In this document: piece by piece, positions 22,431-33,125 of the stretch | Position numbering within the stretch: position 1 is the stretch's first letter | Layout: each line of letters opens with the position of its first letter | NCBI GenBank assembly: GCA_019925095.2 | Contig: CM034403.1 | Location: 2,733,690-2,797,689 of the forward strand | Reading direction: 5' to 3' | DNA length: 64,000 bases | Origin: Dendrolimus kikuchii | Taxonomy: Eukaryota; Arthropoda; Insecta; Lepidoptera; Lasiocampidae | Made by a program: the position numbers and the translations under genes | The notes under the pieces: generated by a model | What the model was told of the DNA's origin: nothing | What the model saw: the letters and a program-made list of their open reading frames with translations, nothing else | Databases searched by the model: none

Positions 22431-22570
22431 TGTAATGGTGTACAATAAAGTGTTATCTCTCTCTCTCTAACATTGCAAGACAGACATGAACCGTCTAATG
22501 TTGGTTTTGTAGTCATTTTTTCGCATTACTAGGCGTGTGTGGATGAATTTTGACAGCTAGTTGTAGTATG

Positions 22571-22864
22571 CTCCGGTGGTTCGGGCATGTGGAAAGAACG
22601 CATGATGAAAGAATGACTAAACAGATATACAATGCAAAAGTGGATGGATGCAGAAGTCGTGGAAGGCCACGGCACACCTTCCATGATCAAATTGATCGTG
22701 TACTAGCAGAAGGTGATGTCTGGAGCCTTAAGAACAGACGAGCGTGCATGACAAGAGTTATGAATGTCAAAGAAGCAAGTGAGGTGTGTAAGAATAAGCC
22801 TGAATGGCGCTTTATTGTTCGTGCCTACCCCGCAAGGGAACCGGCGTGAAGTTATTTATGTATG
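22571..22864 (+). mobile_element. P-LINE 3' fragment
   Basis: The TSD TAGTTGTAGTATG lies at 22558-22570 and 22865-22877. The frame encodes WFGHVER-x-HDERMTKQIY onward to YPAREPA, with one V/G-level change from other copies. The tail is ATGTATG. Confidence 0.9.
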
Positions 22865-23192
22865 TAGTTGTAGTATGTATGAGAATTATCTGTATGGAAA
22901 ATTGTGTAAACACACATGAAACTGAGGATGGAATTTTTATATCTTGTATGTGGTCGTACGGAATATTCTTCAATTATTTGTTAAGAAGTTTCCTAAATCT
23001 TGACGATTGTGTGCCCCCTCTAACTTAATGAAACTAAGTGAAAAAGGGTATACAAATAAAATTTGTGAAATTTGAATACGACACAAAACTATTTTTTTTT
23101 TTTGATAACGCAATTGGAATTTCTTTAGACACCATACTCAGGCTGTTCGGGAAAGGGCCAAATGCAGAGCAGAATCTAATGTTTATACATAT

Positions 23193-23666
23193 TGTTACAA
23201 CTTAGGCGCCGAGAAAGACAAATTCCACGTACAGACTGTAAAGGCACATTTTATTACCTGTCGGCATTTGAACTAATTGTAATCCTTTTATGATCGTCTT
23301 CTTTTGTTCACTTATTTATTGGCATACGTTTATAATTATTGTGGAGAATTGTCCTATTGTACTTGCTCATTAGCATCATTAGCCAGGTGTGGCGGATTCT
23401 TTTGCATTTGTGAAGTATAAAACGACGGCCTGATGGAGAGAGGGGGCAGTTGAGCGACAATTACGATACGGGCGTGACGTGTGTACATTCGGGAAACCAA
23501 TAGTAACGGACTTTGCGCGTTTTATTGAATTACGACCTTCTGCATTACGTTTGGGTTTGTTGTGTTCTGTTATATTCGTACTTCTGTTATACGTGTTTGT
23601 ATAGTTCTAATAAACTCTATAAAAATTCCAAGGGCATTTTAATTCGAGTCCTGCTAACTCGTAACA
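23193..23666 (+). mobile_element. Solo LTR, S family
   Basis: TGTTACAACTTAGG...CTCGTAACA with ATAT on both sides (23189-23192 and 23667-23670). Closest in sequence to 8562-9104. Bases 22878-23192 hold no recognised feature. Confidence 0.9.
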
Positions 23667-24556
23667 ATATATTAAGATATGTTTACATTTACACCAGATA
23701 AGTAGTTAATTAGATTGAAAATCTGACGACTTGAGACCTTATCAACTTTTGGAGAGTAATTTTCCAAACATTCATTGTCCAAACAATGATAACGACTTAT
23801 TTGCAAGGTAATTAACTACTTTACTAGTGTAAATGTAAACCAAGCTTAAAAGACACGCAACTTTTTTAGTGCAAGTTAATATAGCATTAGGTAAAATGCA
23901 GCCAAAAGTCTAACGCTTAAATTTCAACACGTAAATATAGAGTAGAACTATCTTGTATGCCTAAGTACTATATAGTAAGCTAAGTTCTAAACTCGTCAGG
24001 CTTCTTAGTACTAAAGTTTGCAACTCATCATGCTACGCCGTAGTCATAACTAAAACGCTACGTTACTACGCCACTACGATGCTACGACGCCGGTACGTAC
24101 TTAAAGTCCCGGTAGTAACCGAGTAGTGAAAACTGTTGCAGGGAAGTTACGAAAACAGTTATTTTGTGTTATTTCTAGATATTATTATAATAGAAATAAG
24201 ATGGTACGAAAAAAATAGTTTTATATACTAATACGAAGAAGTAAATTAAACTTAAAACAAACGTCATAAATATCTTTTGTATTTTATCCAAGTTATTTAA
24301 GGGATACCTTGAGATTCTTAAGAACATTTGGAAATAAATATTCAATTTCAAATATTGATAGATAGTTGATTTCCACTAGTGTTAAATAAGTTTGTTTCCT
24401 TATTCTCTATTCCATTGAAAATTATAGTAATACTAATAGTATAAAATATAACTTGTTTTTTCTTAGAAAATACATTTTTGAATAAACTTTTAATCAAAGT
24501 CTGTGTTGAGATGGATAATTAAATATATCTTTTAATATTTTTTACATATTTTTTTC
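23667..24556. other. AT-rich stretch with a CTACG cluster
   Basis: No gene. Between about 24028 and 24100 the word CTACG occurs five times in ~70 bp together with CGTAG and CGTAC. The rest is A/T-rich and unrecognised. Confidence 0.5.
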
Positions 24557-24797
24557 GACGGCCTCTGTGGTTGAGCGGGCTAAGCCTTTGCCGGCCTACC
24601 TCACTGCAACGCAGAGGCTCCGGGTTCGATTCCTGGTGTAGTAAATTTCGGAAACGTATTTTCTCCGTTATTTACTATGGTCTGGGTGTCTGGGATCGGC
24701 CCCAGAGTAGTCCGTTGTATATTACCCATAACACAAGCGTAACTTGCTTAATTTGGGGATATACAATATGTGTTTGTCTGTCGATTATAAAAAAAAA
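24557..24797 (+). mobile_element. C-family SINE, well preserved
   Basis: A box TGGTTGAGCGG, perfect B box GGTTCGATTCC, the 'TCTGGGATCGGCCCCAGAG' block, and an A-rich 3' end after 'TTTGTCTGTCGATTAT'. This copy best defines the family in the window. Confidence 0.82.
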
Positions 24798-24822
24798 CAT
24801 TATTTAAGTTTAGATGATTATA

Positions 24823-25012
24823 CATACATACATACATACATACATAGCTCACGCCAGTTCCCTTGCGGGGTAGGCACGAGGAACAGAGCGCCATTCAGTC
24901 TTATTCTTACACACCTCACTCGCTTCTTTGACATTCATAGCTCTTGTCATGCACGATCGTCTGTTCTTAAGGCTTCTGACATCACCTTCTGCTAGTATAC
25001 GATCAATGATGA
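24823..25012 (-). mobile_element. P-LINE 3' fragment
   Basis: (CATA)n tail; the 13-bp TSD TTAGATGATTATA lies at 24810-24822 and 25013-25025. Confidence 0.92.
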
Positions 25013-25144
25013 TTAGATGATTATAATGATTAATTTAATGAAAAGCCGTGCTGTGTGAAGTATCAAAATGATCTTCTACGAAAAAGCAATGTTGTACACA
25101 TTGCTTCTTTTCAGAAAACCATTTTGGTATTTATTATCACACCT

Positions 25145-25397
25145 TATGACTAAACAGATATACAATGCAAAAGTGGATGGATGCAGAAGTCGTGGAAGGC
25201 CACGACACACCTTCCACGATCAAATTGATCGTGTACTAGCGGAGGGTGATGTCAGGAGCCTTAAGAACAGACGAGCGTGCATGACAAGAGTTATGAATGT
25301 CAAAGAAGCAAGTGAGGTGTGTAAGAATGGGCCTAAATGGCGGTCTGTTGTTCGTGCCTACCCCGCAAGGAAACTGGCGTAAAGTTATGTATGTATG
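25145..25397 (+). mobile_element. P-LINE 3' fragment
   Basis: The 13-bp TSD TATTATCACACCT lies at 25132-25144 and 25398-25410. The target word, continuing 'GTTTCCCACGGGGTAGG', matches the 3' end of the related LINE at 40757-41100, so this copy landed in an older LINE remnant. Frame: MTKQIYNAKVDG to YPARKLA. Bases 25411-25721 show nothing else. Confidence 0.92.
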
Positions 25398-25733
25398 TAT
25401 TATCACACCTGTTTCCCACGGGGTAGGATTTATTGAAAACGCTTTTCCTTTGAAAATTGGCCTGTAGCACCTCTAACATTTGTTATGTTGTTTTACAATT
25501 CGATATCATTTCTATGTATTTATCACTTATGCATTTCACAATAAATTATTTGGCTTTTGCTTCCACCTTTTTATGTTTTTCCTCCAGACTTTCTATATCA
25601 ATACCCTTTTCTTCCAATATCAGTTTTACTGTATATATGTCCAATGAGTATAAATTTTTTGCTTAAAATTGGGAAATTCACATCAGTCGTTATTTTTACT
25701 AATCTTCTGTTTTTTTTTATTTTTGTGGTCACA

Positions 25734-26219
25734 TACATACATACATACATACATACATAACTTCACGCCAGTTCCCTTGCGGGGTAGGCACGAACAACAG
25801 AGCGCCATTTAGGCTTATTCTTACACACCTCACTTGCTTCTTTGACATTCATAACTATTGTCATGCACGCTCGTCTGTTCTTAAGGCTCCTAACATCACC
25901 TTCTGCTAGTACACGATCAATTTGATCATGGAAAGTGTGTCGTGGCCTTCCACGACTTCTGCATCCATCCACTTTTGCATTGTATATCTGTTTATTCATT
26001 CTTTCATCATGCATTCTTTCTACATGTCCGAACCACCGGAGCATTCCTTTCCTTACCTTCACCCCGACACTCTCTTTCAGACCAACTGTCTTTCTTACTT
26101 CGGTATTACGAACGCGGTCCGCGAGCGTCACTCCGCAGATTTTGCGCAGTGCTCGCATCTCGACCGCGTTCACTCTACTTTCATGCTCTTTCTTCCATAC
26201 CCAACTCTCGCTTCCATAC
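25734..26219 (-). mobile_element. P-LINE 3' fragment with long RT C-terminus
   Basis: The 12-bp TSD TTTGTGGTCACA lies at 25722-25733 and 26220-26231. A ~150-codon frame on the minus strand carries YGSESWVW, NAVEMRALRKICG, WFGHVERM and GRPRHTFHDQID. Open frames on the plus strand here are antisense. Bases 26232-26690 hold nothing recognised. Confidence 0.93.
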
Positions 26220-26690
26220 TTTGTGGTCACAAAATGGACAAATTTTATTTTTACACTACTTTTCACTTGATCCATAACCTGATAAAGTTATGGTCACGCA
26301 GTGGAAGCAAAGACCAACAACGACTGAATTATATATACATTTACTTATTTATGTGGAATGCATTTCGATGGCCGTCACTACAAAAATCAATAAGTCATCA
26401 TTGACAAATCTAACAAATACGATGAACCTCTGATAGCGAAGCTACTGGCAAAAATTTTTTTTTTCGTTTCACACACTCATTCATTTTATTAATCATCTTA
26501 CATGCATATTTATTTATTTAGGTTTATGGCTTGGCAGCTAGGCCTTTAAGCCAGATCTTAGTTTACAATATAGTTTCTTCATTTTCTTAAGCCTATGGGT
26601 AGCACAGCTGAACTGTAGGTAATCAGCTAGTGCCATTCAACGGAGTTCTTGTGACAACTCAAAAGGCCACATTTGACTTTACAGTTCACA

Positions 26691-27000
26691 TTTTTTTGCG
26701 GGAGATCAGCAGACAGGCGGTCGGCCCACTTGATGGAAAGCGGTTATCATCGCCTATGGACATTAGCAACACCAAAGTTGCTACAAATGCGCTGCTGCTC
26801 GCTTAATGGAGACTGGAACCTGGTCACTAATGCCGGATACACAACTCAAGCTTGTTATGGCGACATACTTTAGACCAGGGGTGGTAGCCATCCAGTCGGG
26901 CAAATGCCCTACTACCTGGCTGTGGGTTGTTAAGTCGCCTCTTACAACAGGCCGCCCGGCCGCAGGAAATTGTATTCTTTCTCCGTTCCTGCACGGATAA
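26691..27000 (-). mobile_element. B element, full length
   Basis: All blocks present. A short possible TSD, ACATTT, is at 26688-26693 and 27002-27007. Confidence 0.85.
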
Positions 27001-27214
27001 AACATTTCTCACAAAAACACGTAACTACTACTCAAAAAACTATCAATATCCTACAACTATTGTTCATTTTAGAGTAATTTTACACATTTTTAGAAAATAA
27101 AACTTCACAGCACATCTTCTTTCAGTTCCCGCCAAAAACTCCTACATGTGAGGTGCTTTTTACCTAAACTTTCTTCAAAATGTCTTAGAAATAACTCTCT
27201 CTCTTTTCATAATA

Positions 27215-27345
27215 TTTCCTTAACTTTTCGCGACTTGTATACGTAATAAAACTACGTTTTAACGGTTTTAAGCGCGGTAATTTTATTTACTTATAAATGA
27301 AATAAAATTACCGCGCTTAAAACCGTTAAAACGTAGTTTTATTAT
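27215..27345. mobile_element. F-family foldback element, perfect 44-bp palindrome
   Basis: 27245-27288 and 27300-27343 are exact reverse complements with an 11-base spacer. The arm includes 'ACGTTTTAACGGTTTTAAGC'. The left context 'TTTCGCGACTTGTATACG' recurs at 35750, right of the satellite. Related F copies: 35741-35895, 42073-42245, 57065-57312. Noncoding. Confidence 0.85.
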
Positions 27346-27356
27346 CTGTCTATTTT

Positions 27357-27700
27357 CGTTCAGCATATCCCCATTATTTAGGGTCGGCACACTCTGTCTT
27401 TTTCTTCCTCACACCTCTATTCCGACATACATCTTCTGTCACACCACAAATCATCATATATCCTTCACACAATCCATCCATCTCTTTTTTGGTCTTCCTT
27501 TACATTGTACCCATCCATCTTGTAGTTTAACATTCTTTTTGTCACGTGACTTTCATCCCACCTCATTATATGCCCATACCAACTTAATCTTCTTCCTCTC
27601 AATTTTTCAGTCACAGGTGCAACTTATGTACTCATTTCTCACCTTATTCATTCTTTTAATCCCACACATCCATCTCAAATACCTAATAATAACATCTTCG
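27357..27700 (-). mobile_element. RTE-like LINE 3' fragment (W-M-C-G type)
   Basis: Mirror image of 51762-52100. The minus strand gives a broken frame with the same order of motifs (RWMCG, TEKLRG, YGHIMR, then 'GVGPK' at the 3' end). Several frameshifts. Bases 27001-27214 show nothing. Confidence 0.7.
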
Positions 27701-27834
27701 AAATAACTATACTAGTATACCTATATAACACAGATACCTATAGGAGACGAAAATTGAATTTGATTCCTGAATACAATCCACTGCTTATGCAAGTAACATT
27801 TATACGAAAGCATGAGTATTCTGTATCCATAAAT

Positions 27835-28127
27835 ATTAGGTAATGCATTTTGTTCAGTGACCTTTTAACGTCCATTTTCGGTCTAAAAAGGGAAATAGAG
27901 CAGTCGATTCGGTAATCTAATTTCTATCTGGGACATAAAGGCTACTGATTGGTTATTTGATAAAATGTATATATACTATATGACATATATTCAGATCTGT
28001 AATACAATGTTTGACTATTAGGTAATGCATTTCGTTCAGTGAGCTTTCAACGTCCATTTTCGGTCTATAAAGGGAAATAGAACACTCGATTCAGTAATCT
28101 AATTTCTATTTGGGACATAAAGGCTAC
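27835..28127 (+). repeat. 178-bp satellite, left segment
   Basis: One full monomer from ATTAGGTAATGCATTT (27835) and a second from 28017, cut at 28127 by the BEL insertion. The array resumes at 33126 in the same orientation and phase. Confidence 0.9.
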
Positions 28128-28560
28128 TGTTCGGTCCTTGCCTAGTTAAAGTAGGTAGAACATCGCTCCATCAATTTTGCTGTCTACCCTCCTTCTGTGT
28201 GAGGCGACGGCCACTACAGAGCAGGGTAGGAGCAGCCTTTTTTGAACACTTACTGTCGACGTCTTAACGAGACTAGAACGCGCCGTGCGCTCATAATTTT
28301 GAATAATATTCATTATACTCATTGTGATTGCTGGCCGTGCCAAGAACTTATTTACTTAGACTTCTTAAAGTGTTAGCTCTAAGGTGGAGATTAGTGCCGT
28401 GTGCTGTTCCTGTGTGTAACCTGAACCGAGCCAGGAGAGGGTGGATCTCAAGGTTGGTGGAGCTTCTGCTTTTCTAGTGCAAGGATCTAGGTCATATTTC
28501 TCTCATACAGTCCATTATAAATTGAACCAGCATTTTTTCCGTAGGCTATAGCGCCCCACA
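28128..28560 (+). repeat. 5' LTR of the BEL element
   Basis: TGTTCGGTCC...GCGCCCCACA, 433 bp, TG...CA ends. A 65-codon antisense frame inside it is duplicated exactly in the 3' LTR and is not a gene. No clear TATA box; 'CATTATACTC' near 28312 is the nearest candidate. Confidence 0.93.
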
Positions 28561-28563
28561 TTT

Positions 28564-28581
28564 TGGCCTTCGAGCCGGATT
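28564..28581 (+). promoter_or_regulatory. Primer-binding site, tRNA-Tyr-like
   Basis: Three bases after the LTR comes TGGCCTTCGAGCCGGATT. This is complementary to the 3' end of animal tRNA-Tyr (...TCCGGCTCGAAGGA plus CCA) except for one missing base at the discriminator position. It would prime minus-strand DNA synthesis. Confidence 0.8.
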
Positions 28582-28825
28582 ATCCCCAGATTTTCGGATT
28601 TCTATCAGGATAATATTGTTTTAACCTCGTATCTTTGGCTATTTTGCATAAATTTTAGTCATACTCTTAATTTATATTTATACGTCGTACGTACGTACCC
28701 ACATACATAAGTACCCACTTTAAGACTACTTACAATTTTAATTTACAACTTCATTTATACAATTTGTGTTTTTAATATTGTCAGTTAGTAATTGTATTGT
28801 AAACTCAATAATTAAAAGCGTAATC

Positions 28826-30982
28826 ATGCCACCTAAACGTGATAGTAATGCATCAATTACATACTTGCATAAAAAAAGACAGGTTATTTTCGAAAAATTG
28901 CAAGAAGTTTATGAATTATCTAAAGACATTTCTAGCTCCGAAAATAAATAATTGTTTTTAATAATTGCCTCGGAAATTGACGATTTCCGTCGAAAATTTG
29001 AGAAAATAATTCATAAAATATTAGAAACTGAATTGGAGTCGAACCCTGATTCCACGATTCGAAGCCACGAACTAAAAAGTTTTGACACTATTTATTATCG
29101 TGTCAAATTAGTTTACAATAGATTGAAGCCGCCAATCAATAGTCCGAATGTCGAATCACCTTCTAATTTAATAGAAACTCGTCCCCGTCTTCCTAAATTA
29201 GAGTTGTTCACATTTGACGGAGACATAGAAAATTTTACAACATTTTATGAAACCTTTTGCTCACTAGTACACGATCAACCGCATATTCCAAACATTGATA
29301 AATTTCACTATTTGCTATCGTGCACAAAAGGTAGTGCATCAAATATTGTTAAGAGCTTGCCAATCACATCCTCGAATTATGAGCTTGTGTGGAAAAGCCT
29401 TTTGGATAAATACCACGACAACCGTTTGTTGGTCGGTAGGTATTTAGAAAAAATGTTAAATTTTACACCTTTAATTAACGAGTCTTCAACTCATTTAAAC
29501 ACGTTCATAGAAACATTTGAACATTCTTACAAAGCCATTCAGGCATTAAACATTAATAATTTAAGTAGCTATGTCATGTGCCATATAGCACTTCGGGCCC
29601 TAGACCCGCAATCTAGGAAATTATTTGAACAGGGCTTAGATCAAACTGCAGTACCTTCTTTTAATGACCTAATGTATTTTATACACAATCACATTAAAGT
29701 TCTCGACCATTCAATGTCTTATCCTCAATACTCAAATTCCGTGAAATTACAAAATAACCCAGAGCCTCTCAAACCTATTGCATACACACATGCATCTTCT
29801 TCTAAATTAAAAAATGTATGTTTACATTGTGGCGATAATCACTTGATTTTCCGGTGTGAAAGATTCCGTGAATTGAACATTTATAACCGTATCGACCGTG
29901 TTGAAACACTTAAACTTTGCTTTAATTGCCTAAAACCCAGTCATAATGCAGATAGTTGTAATAGCAAATTTAAATGTATTGTTTGCCACCGAGCGCACCA
30001 CTCATTGTTGCATTCCGATGATAGCAAACCGGTTTTTAGCCCGGGTCACGACGAATCGGACACACACGCTTCAACCACGCTGCAACGGACGGCGGACGCT
30101 CCTGTACAAACGTCGATAAATAATTATCACGCAGCATCTATCGACGACAAACATAGCAGTGCCTCGGTGTTATTGGGTACGGCAGTGGTTCATGTATTAG
30201 ATAAAAATTATCATTATCAGCCTTGTCGCGTCTTGATTGACTCGGGCGCGCAAACTAATTTCATTTCTACTGATTGTTTACGACGTTTACGATTGTCTTC
30301 GCGTAAATGTGATCTTGATATCTTTGGTCTCGCAGGCAAAAGAGTACACAATCAGGGCATGGCGTCATTTATCATGAAGCCACGTCATAGTAATGACCCA
30401 TCTTTCAACGTAGACGCTGTCGTGCTGCCTAAGATTACGAGTGATCTACCAATAGTTCAAATACCTCAAAATATTATTCATAACTATGAAAACCTTCTTT
30501 TAGCCGACCCGCACTTTTATAAAAGTGACAAAATCGATATTATTTTGGCGGGAGATATTTTTCCAAACATTTATGACGGAAAGAAATTGAACTTCGGAAA
30601 TGGCATTCCTCAAGCGGTAAATAGCATTTTTGGTTATGTTATTACCGGCAAGTTATCTCTAGGAGGAAGCCGTGACGTTCACGTTTCCACTGCCACCACT
30701 TCGTTGCATGCAATGTCGTATACTGCCAACAATAGAACATCCGCTGTTACTCCCAAACGTTCTCGGGGGTTGAAATCTTTACCATGCAAAGTCCGGGGTC
30801 TATTTCCGCAAGACGTTCTTGTCGACAAATTCAACGGAAATAATTATCACGACGTGACTGGCCATTACATTAATTATCCGCTAAGTACTAACTTCAATAA
30901 AAACGTTATGATACCCACTGAGTTGATCCGTGGGTCATGTTGGGGGGTACATCGTAACTGCAAATCGCTTTGTCTAAAGTAA
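28826..30982 (+). CDS. Gag-protease polyprotein of BEL element, one in-frame stop
   Basis: The likely start is ATG 28826 (MPPKRDSN). A TAA at 28949-28951 interrupts the frame, which then stays open for 676 codons to 30982. Numbering from the codon after that stop: a DUF1759-like Gag region about 78-260 (RLPKLELFTFDGDIENF start); zinc knuckles C290-C293-H297-C302 and C323-C326-H331-C336; a third Cys/His cluster 342-354; aspartic protease motif D430-S431-G432 in 'VLIDSGAQTNF'; and an ILAGDIFP segment near 531. Retroviral-type Gag packages RNA and the protease cleaves the polyprotein. It ends where BEL Pol normally continues into reverse transcriptase, with an unrelated-looking tail (GSCWGVHRNC). 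The stop could be read through, bypassed by internal initiation, or simply inactivating. Confidence 0.88.
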
Positions 30983-32676
30983 TTAAATATCGAATTTTAA
31001 GAATAAATAATTAATAAATAATATCGTAATTTAAAATTAATTAAAACCGAAACTAAAATAATCTTTGTTAACATTTAATATGACTTTTGTTCTTTTCTTT
31101 ATGTTAAAGTTTGAATTTACTTCAAGGTCGTTTGATTATTGTTTTAACTTAAAAATTAAATATATTTACTGAAATAAAACTAGTCAAACCCAAATTAAAC
31201 GTTTTGTAATAATATTGTATATTTTTTTTCTAAACTGCTGTTTTATCTTTCTTTGCGAATCCTTAATCCATTTTCAAATTAAAACATACATTAATATTGA
31301 CACTTTGCCATATATTAGGTAAATTTTTTAAAACTTAGATCTAGTTAAAATGCTGTGAAGCATTGCTTAATCAAACTGTAGATTTGATTATCTGTGATCC
31401 AATTGCACATATATCTTTAAAGTAGAAGTTTACTTAATTTCACAACGTAAGTTTCCAGCCCTTATTTAAGATACTTCCTCAAGGTGGGGAGTCGACAACA
31501 TAATAACACTTTACCTTAATGTGTGCTTATCAATATTTGATCACTACTTTTAATCTGAAACTATCACTAGGTACAATATTCAACTTTTCATGCATTCGAT
31601 TCAGTAATTATCGAATGGAGAATTACATTTTAGTATAAAACCATGCACGATGTATGCTATACTATTACACTATATCTACTATAACAGTCTTTTATAAATA
31701 TACTATTTATAAAAGATTAAAGTGGATATTGCAATGGATATTAAAATCTTAATTTTAATTTCAACTAAAAGGTACGTTACCTTGGTTTTATATTTAAATT
31801 AAATGTATTAATTCACTTATTTCTATAAATATATTTTACTAAATCGCATTAGAATATTTCTACTATCGATTTATTTATAAACCTCAAAAGGCTAGCAGAC
31901 TTTACATGTTTATTATTTATTAAGATTAAATATTTAGATTTTATTTCCATCGCTGTTTTAGTTCAAGCTTTTATATGGTTTGAACTTATTTTGAAGTTTA
32001 TAATGAATAAATAATATTCGAAATTTATTTCCGAATCGCAGATTCGTAATCATTATCTAATAATAATTTACATTCATCTAAATTTACGCCTTATTAACAG
32101 TTTCAGCTCTTGTCTTTCATTTGATCAAGTATGCTAGGGACATTGAATTATGATATAAAACATCGTCATATGGATTGTCACGTTGGCAATTCACTCATAA
32201 GTTAACACAAATCTGATACGTTGGTCGCATAATTATGTTCACAACGAGTATATCGAGCATTAATAATCTTATTATTAAAAAAGATTAAAATCGTAAACGT
32301 AGTGATTTACAGTAAATTAAGTATTAAATATTTCCTTTTAGTTGTTACAATTTAACAAGTTTTATTAAAGTTCTCATTGTAAGCTCGCAGCTTAAGGACT
32401 CGTAGTCCGCTGTCCATATCCGGCTCGTAGCTGTGGTATTCTTTTATATTATGGCTCGTAGCCATAAAAAATTCTAGCTTATTTGACTCTTAGACATATC
32501 TTAATTTCAAACTATATCTCTAATACTTGTGTAGTAGGTTCGTAGCCACACACTCTACTTTAATCGTAGTTCATTACCTTTAAGTACTCCTTGTTAGCTC
32601 ATAGTTACTTCCTACTTCTTTGGTTCGTAGCCTTTTCAATCTTTTCCTTTCTTTGTTACTGGAAATCATCATACTG
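30983..32676 (+). other. Noncoding internal region replacing pol
   Basis: About 1.7 kb, very AT-rich, no frame over 60 codons except one across the purine tract and LTR. Contains a purine-tract-like AAGGTGGGGA at 31481-31490, a perfect 12-bp hairpin (31688-31699 with 31705-31716), and from about 32383 to 32633 eight spaced copies of a CTCGTAGC-like word. Possible roles are RNA packaging or just filler; none is shown. Confidence 0.7.
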
Positions 32677-32679
32677 ATT

Positions 32680-32692
32680 TCGGTGGGGGGTA
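32680..32692 (+). promoter_or_regulatory. Polypurine tract
   Basis: CGGTGGGGGGTA directly precedes the 3' LTR, the position of the plus-strand primer in LTR retrotransposons. The G run is uninterrupted. Confidence 0.75.
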
Positions 32693-33125
32693 TGTTCGGT
32701 CCTTGCCTAGTTAAAGTAGGTAGAACATCGCTCCATCAATTTTGCTGTCTACCCTCCTTCTGTGTGAGGCGACGGCCACTACAGAGCAGGGTAGGAGCAG
32801 CCTTTTTTGAACACTTACTGTCGACGTCTTAACGAGACTAGAACGCGCCGTGCGCTCATAATTTTGAATAATATTCATTATACTCATTGTGATTGCTGGC
32901 CGTGCCAAGAACTTATTTACTTAGACTTCTTAAAGTGTTAGCTCTAAGGTGGAGATTAGTGCCGTGTGCTGTTCCTGTGTGTAACCTGAACCGAGCCAGG
33001 AGAGGGTGGATCTCAAGGTTGGTGGAGCTTCTGCTTTTCTAGTGCAAGGATCTAGGTCATATTTCTCTCATACAGTCCATTATAAATTGAACCAGCATTT
33101 TTTCCGTAGGCTATAGCGCCCCACA
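32693..33125 (+). repeat. 3' LTR of the BEL element
   Basis: 433 bp; compared by eye with 28128-28560, I found no difference. It is followed at once by the TSD copy GCTAC and the continuing satellite. Confidence 0.93.

Larger units (their letters stand above)
28128..33125 (+). mobile_element. BEL/Pao-type LTR retrotransposon, gag-protease only
   Basis: A 4,998-bp element with two 433-bp LTRs that look identical base for base, a 5-bp TSD GCTAC (28123-28127 and 33126-33130), a tRNA-Tyr-like primer site, a gag-protease frame and a purine tract. No reverse transcriptase, RNase H, integrase or env is encoded. The region where pol belongs (30983-32680) is short and AT-rich, with stops in all frames. 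BEL/Pao is inferred from the Gag layout, CCHC knuckles, DSG protease and 5-bp TSD. Identical LTRs imply a recent insertion, so the enzymes were presumably supplied in trans by a full-length relative. Confidence 0.9.

Noticed and set aside
24557..24640. tRNA gene candidate (A and B boxes)
   Set aside because: No complete cloverleaf or matching acceptor stem; the sequence continues into a SINE body repeated at several loci. The same applies at 5811 and 20153.
25922..26404. 160-codon and other plus-strand frames opposite the P-LINE
   Set aside because: Antisense to the reverse-transcriptase frame; the same happens at 5123-5582 and 60838-61282.
28146..28343. 65-codon antisense frame present twice (also 32711-32908)
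   Set aside because: It lies wholly inside the two identical LTRs, so duplication gives no evidence of coding.
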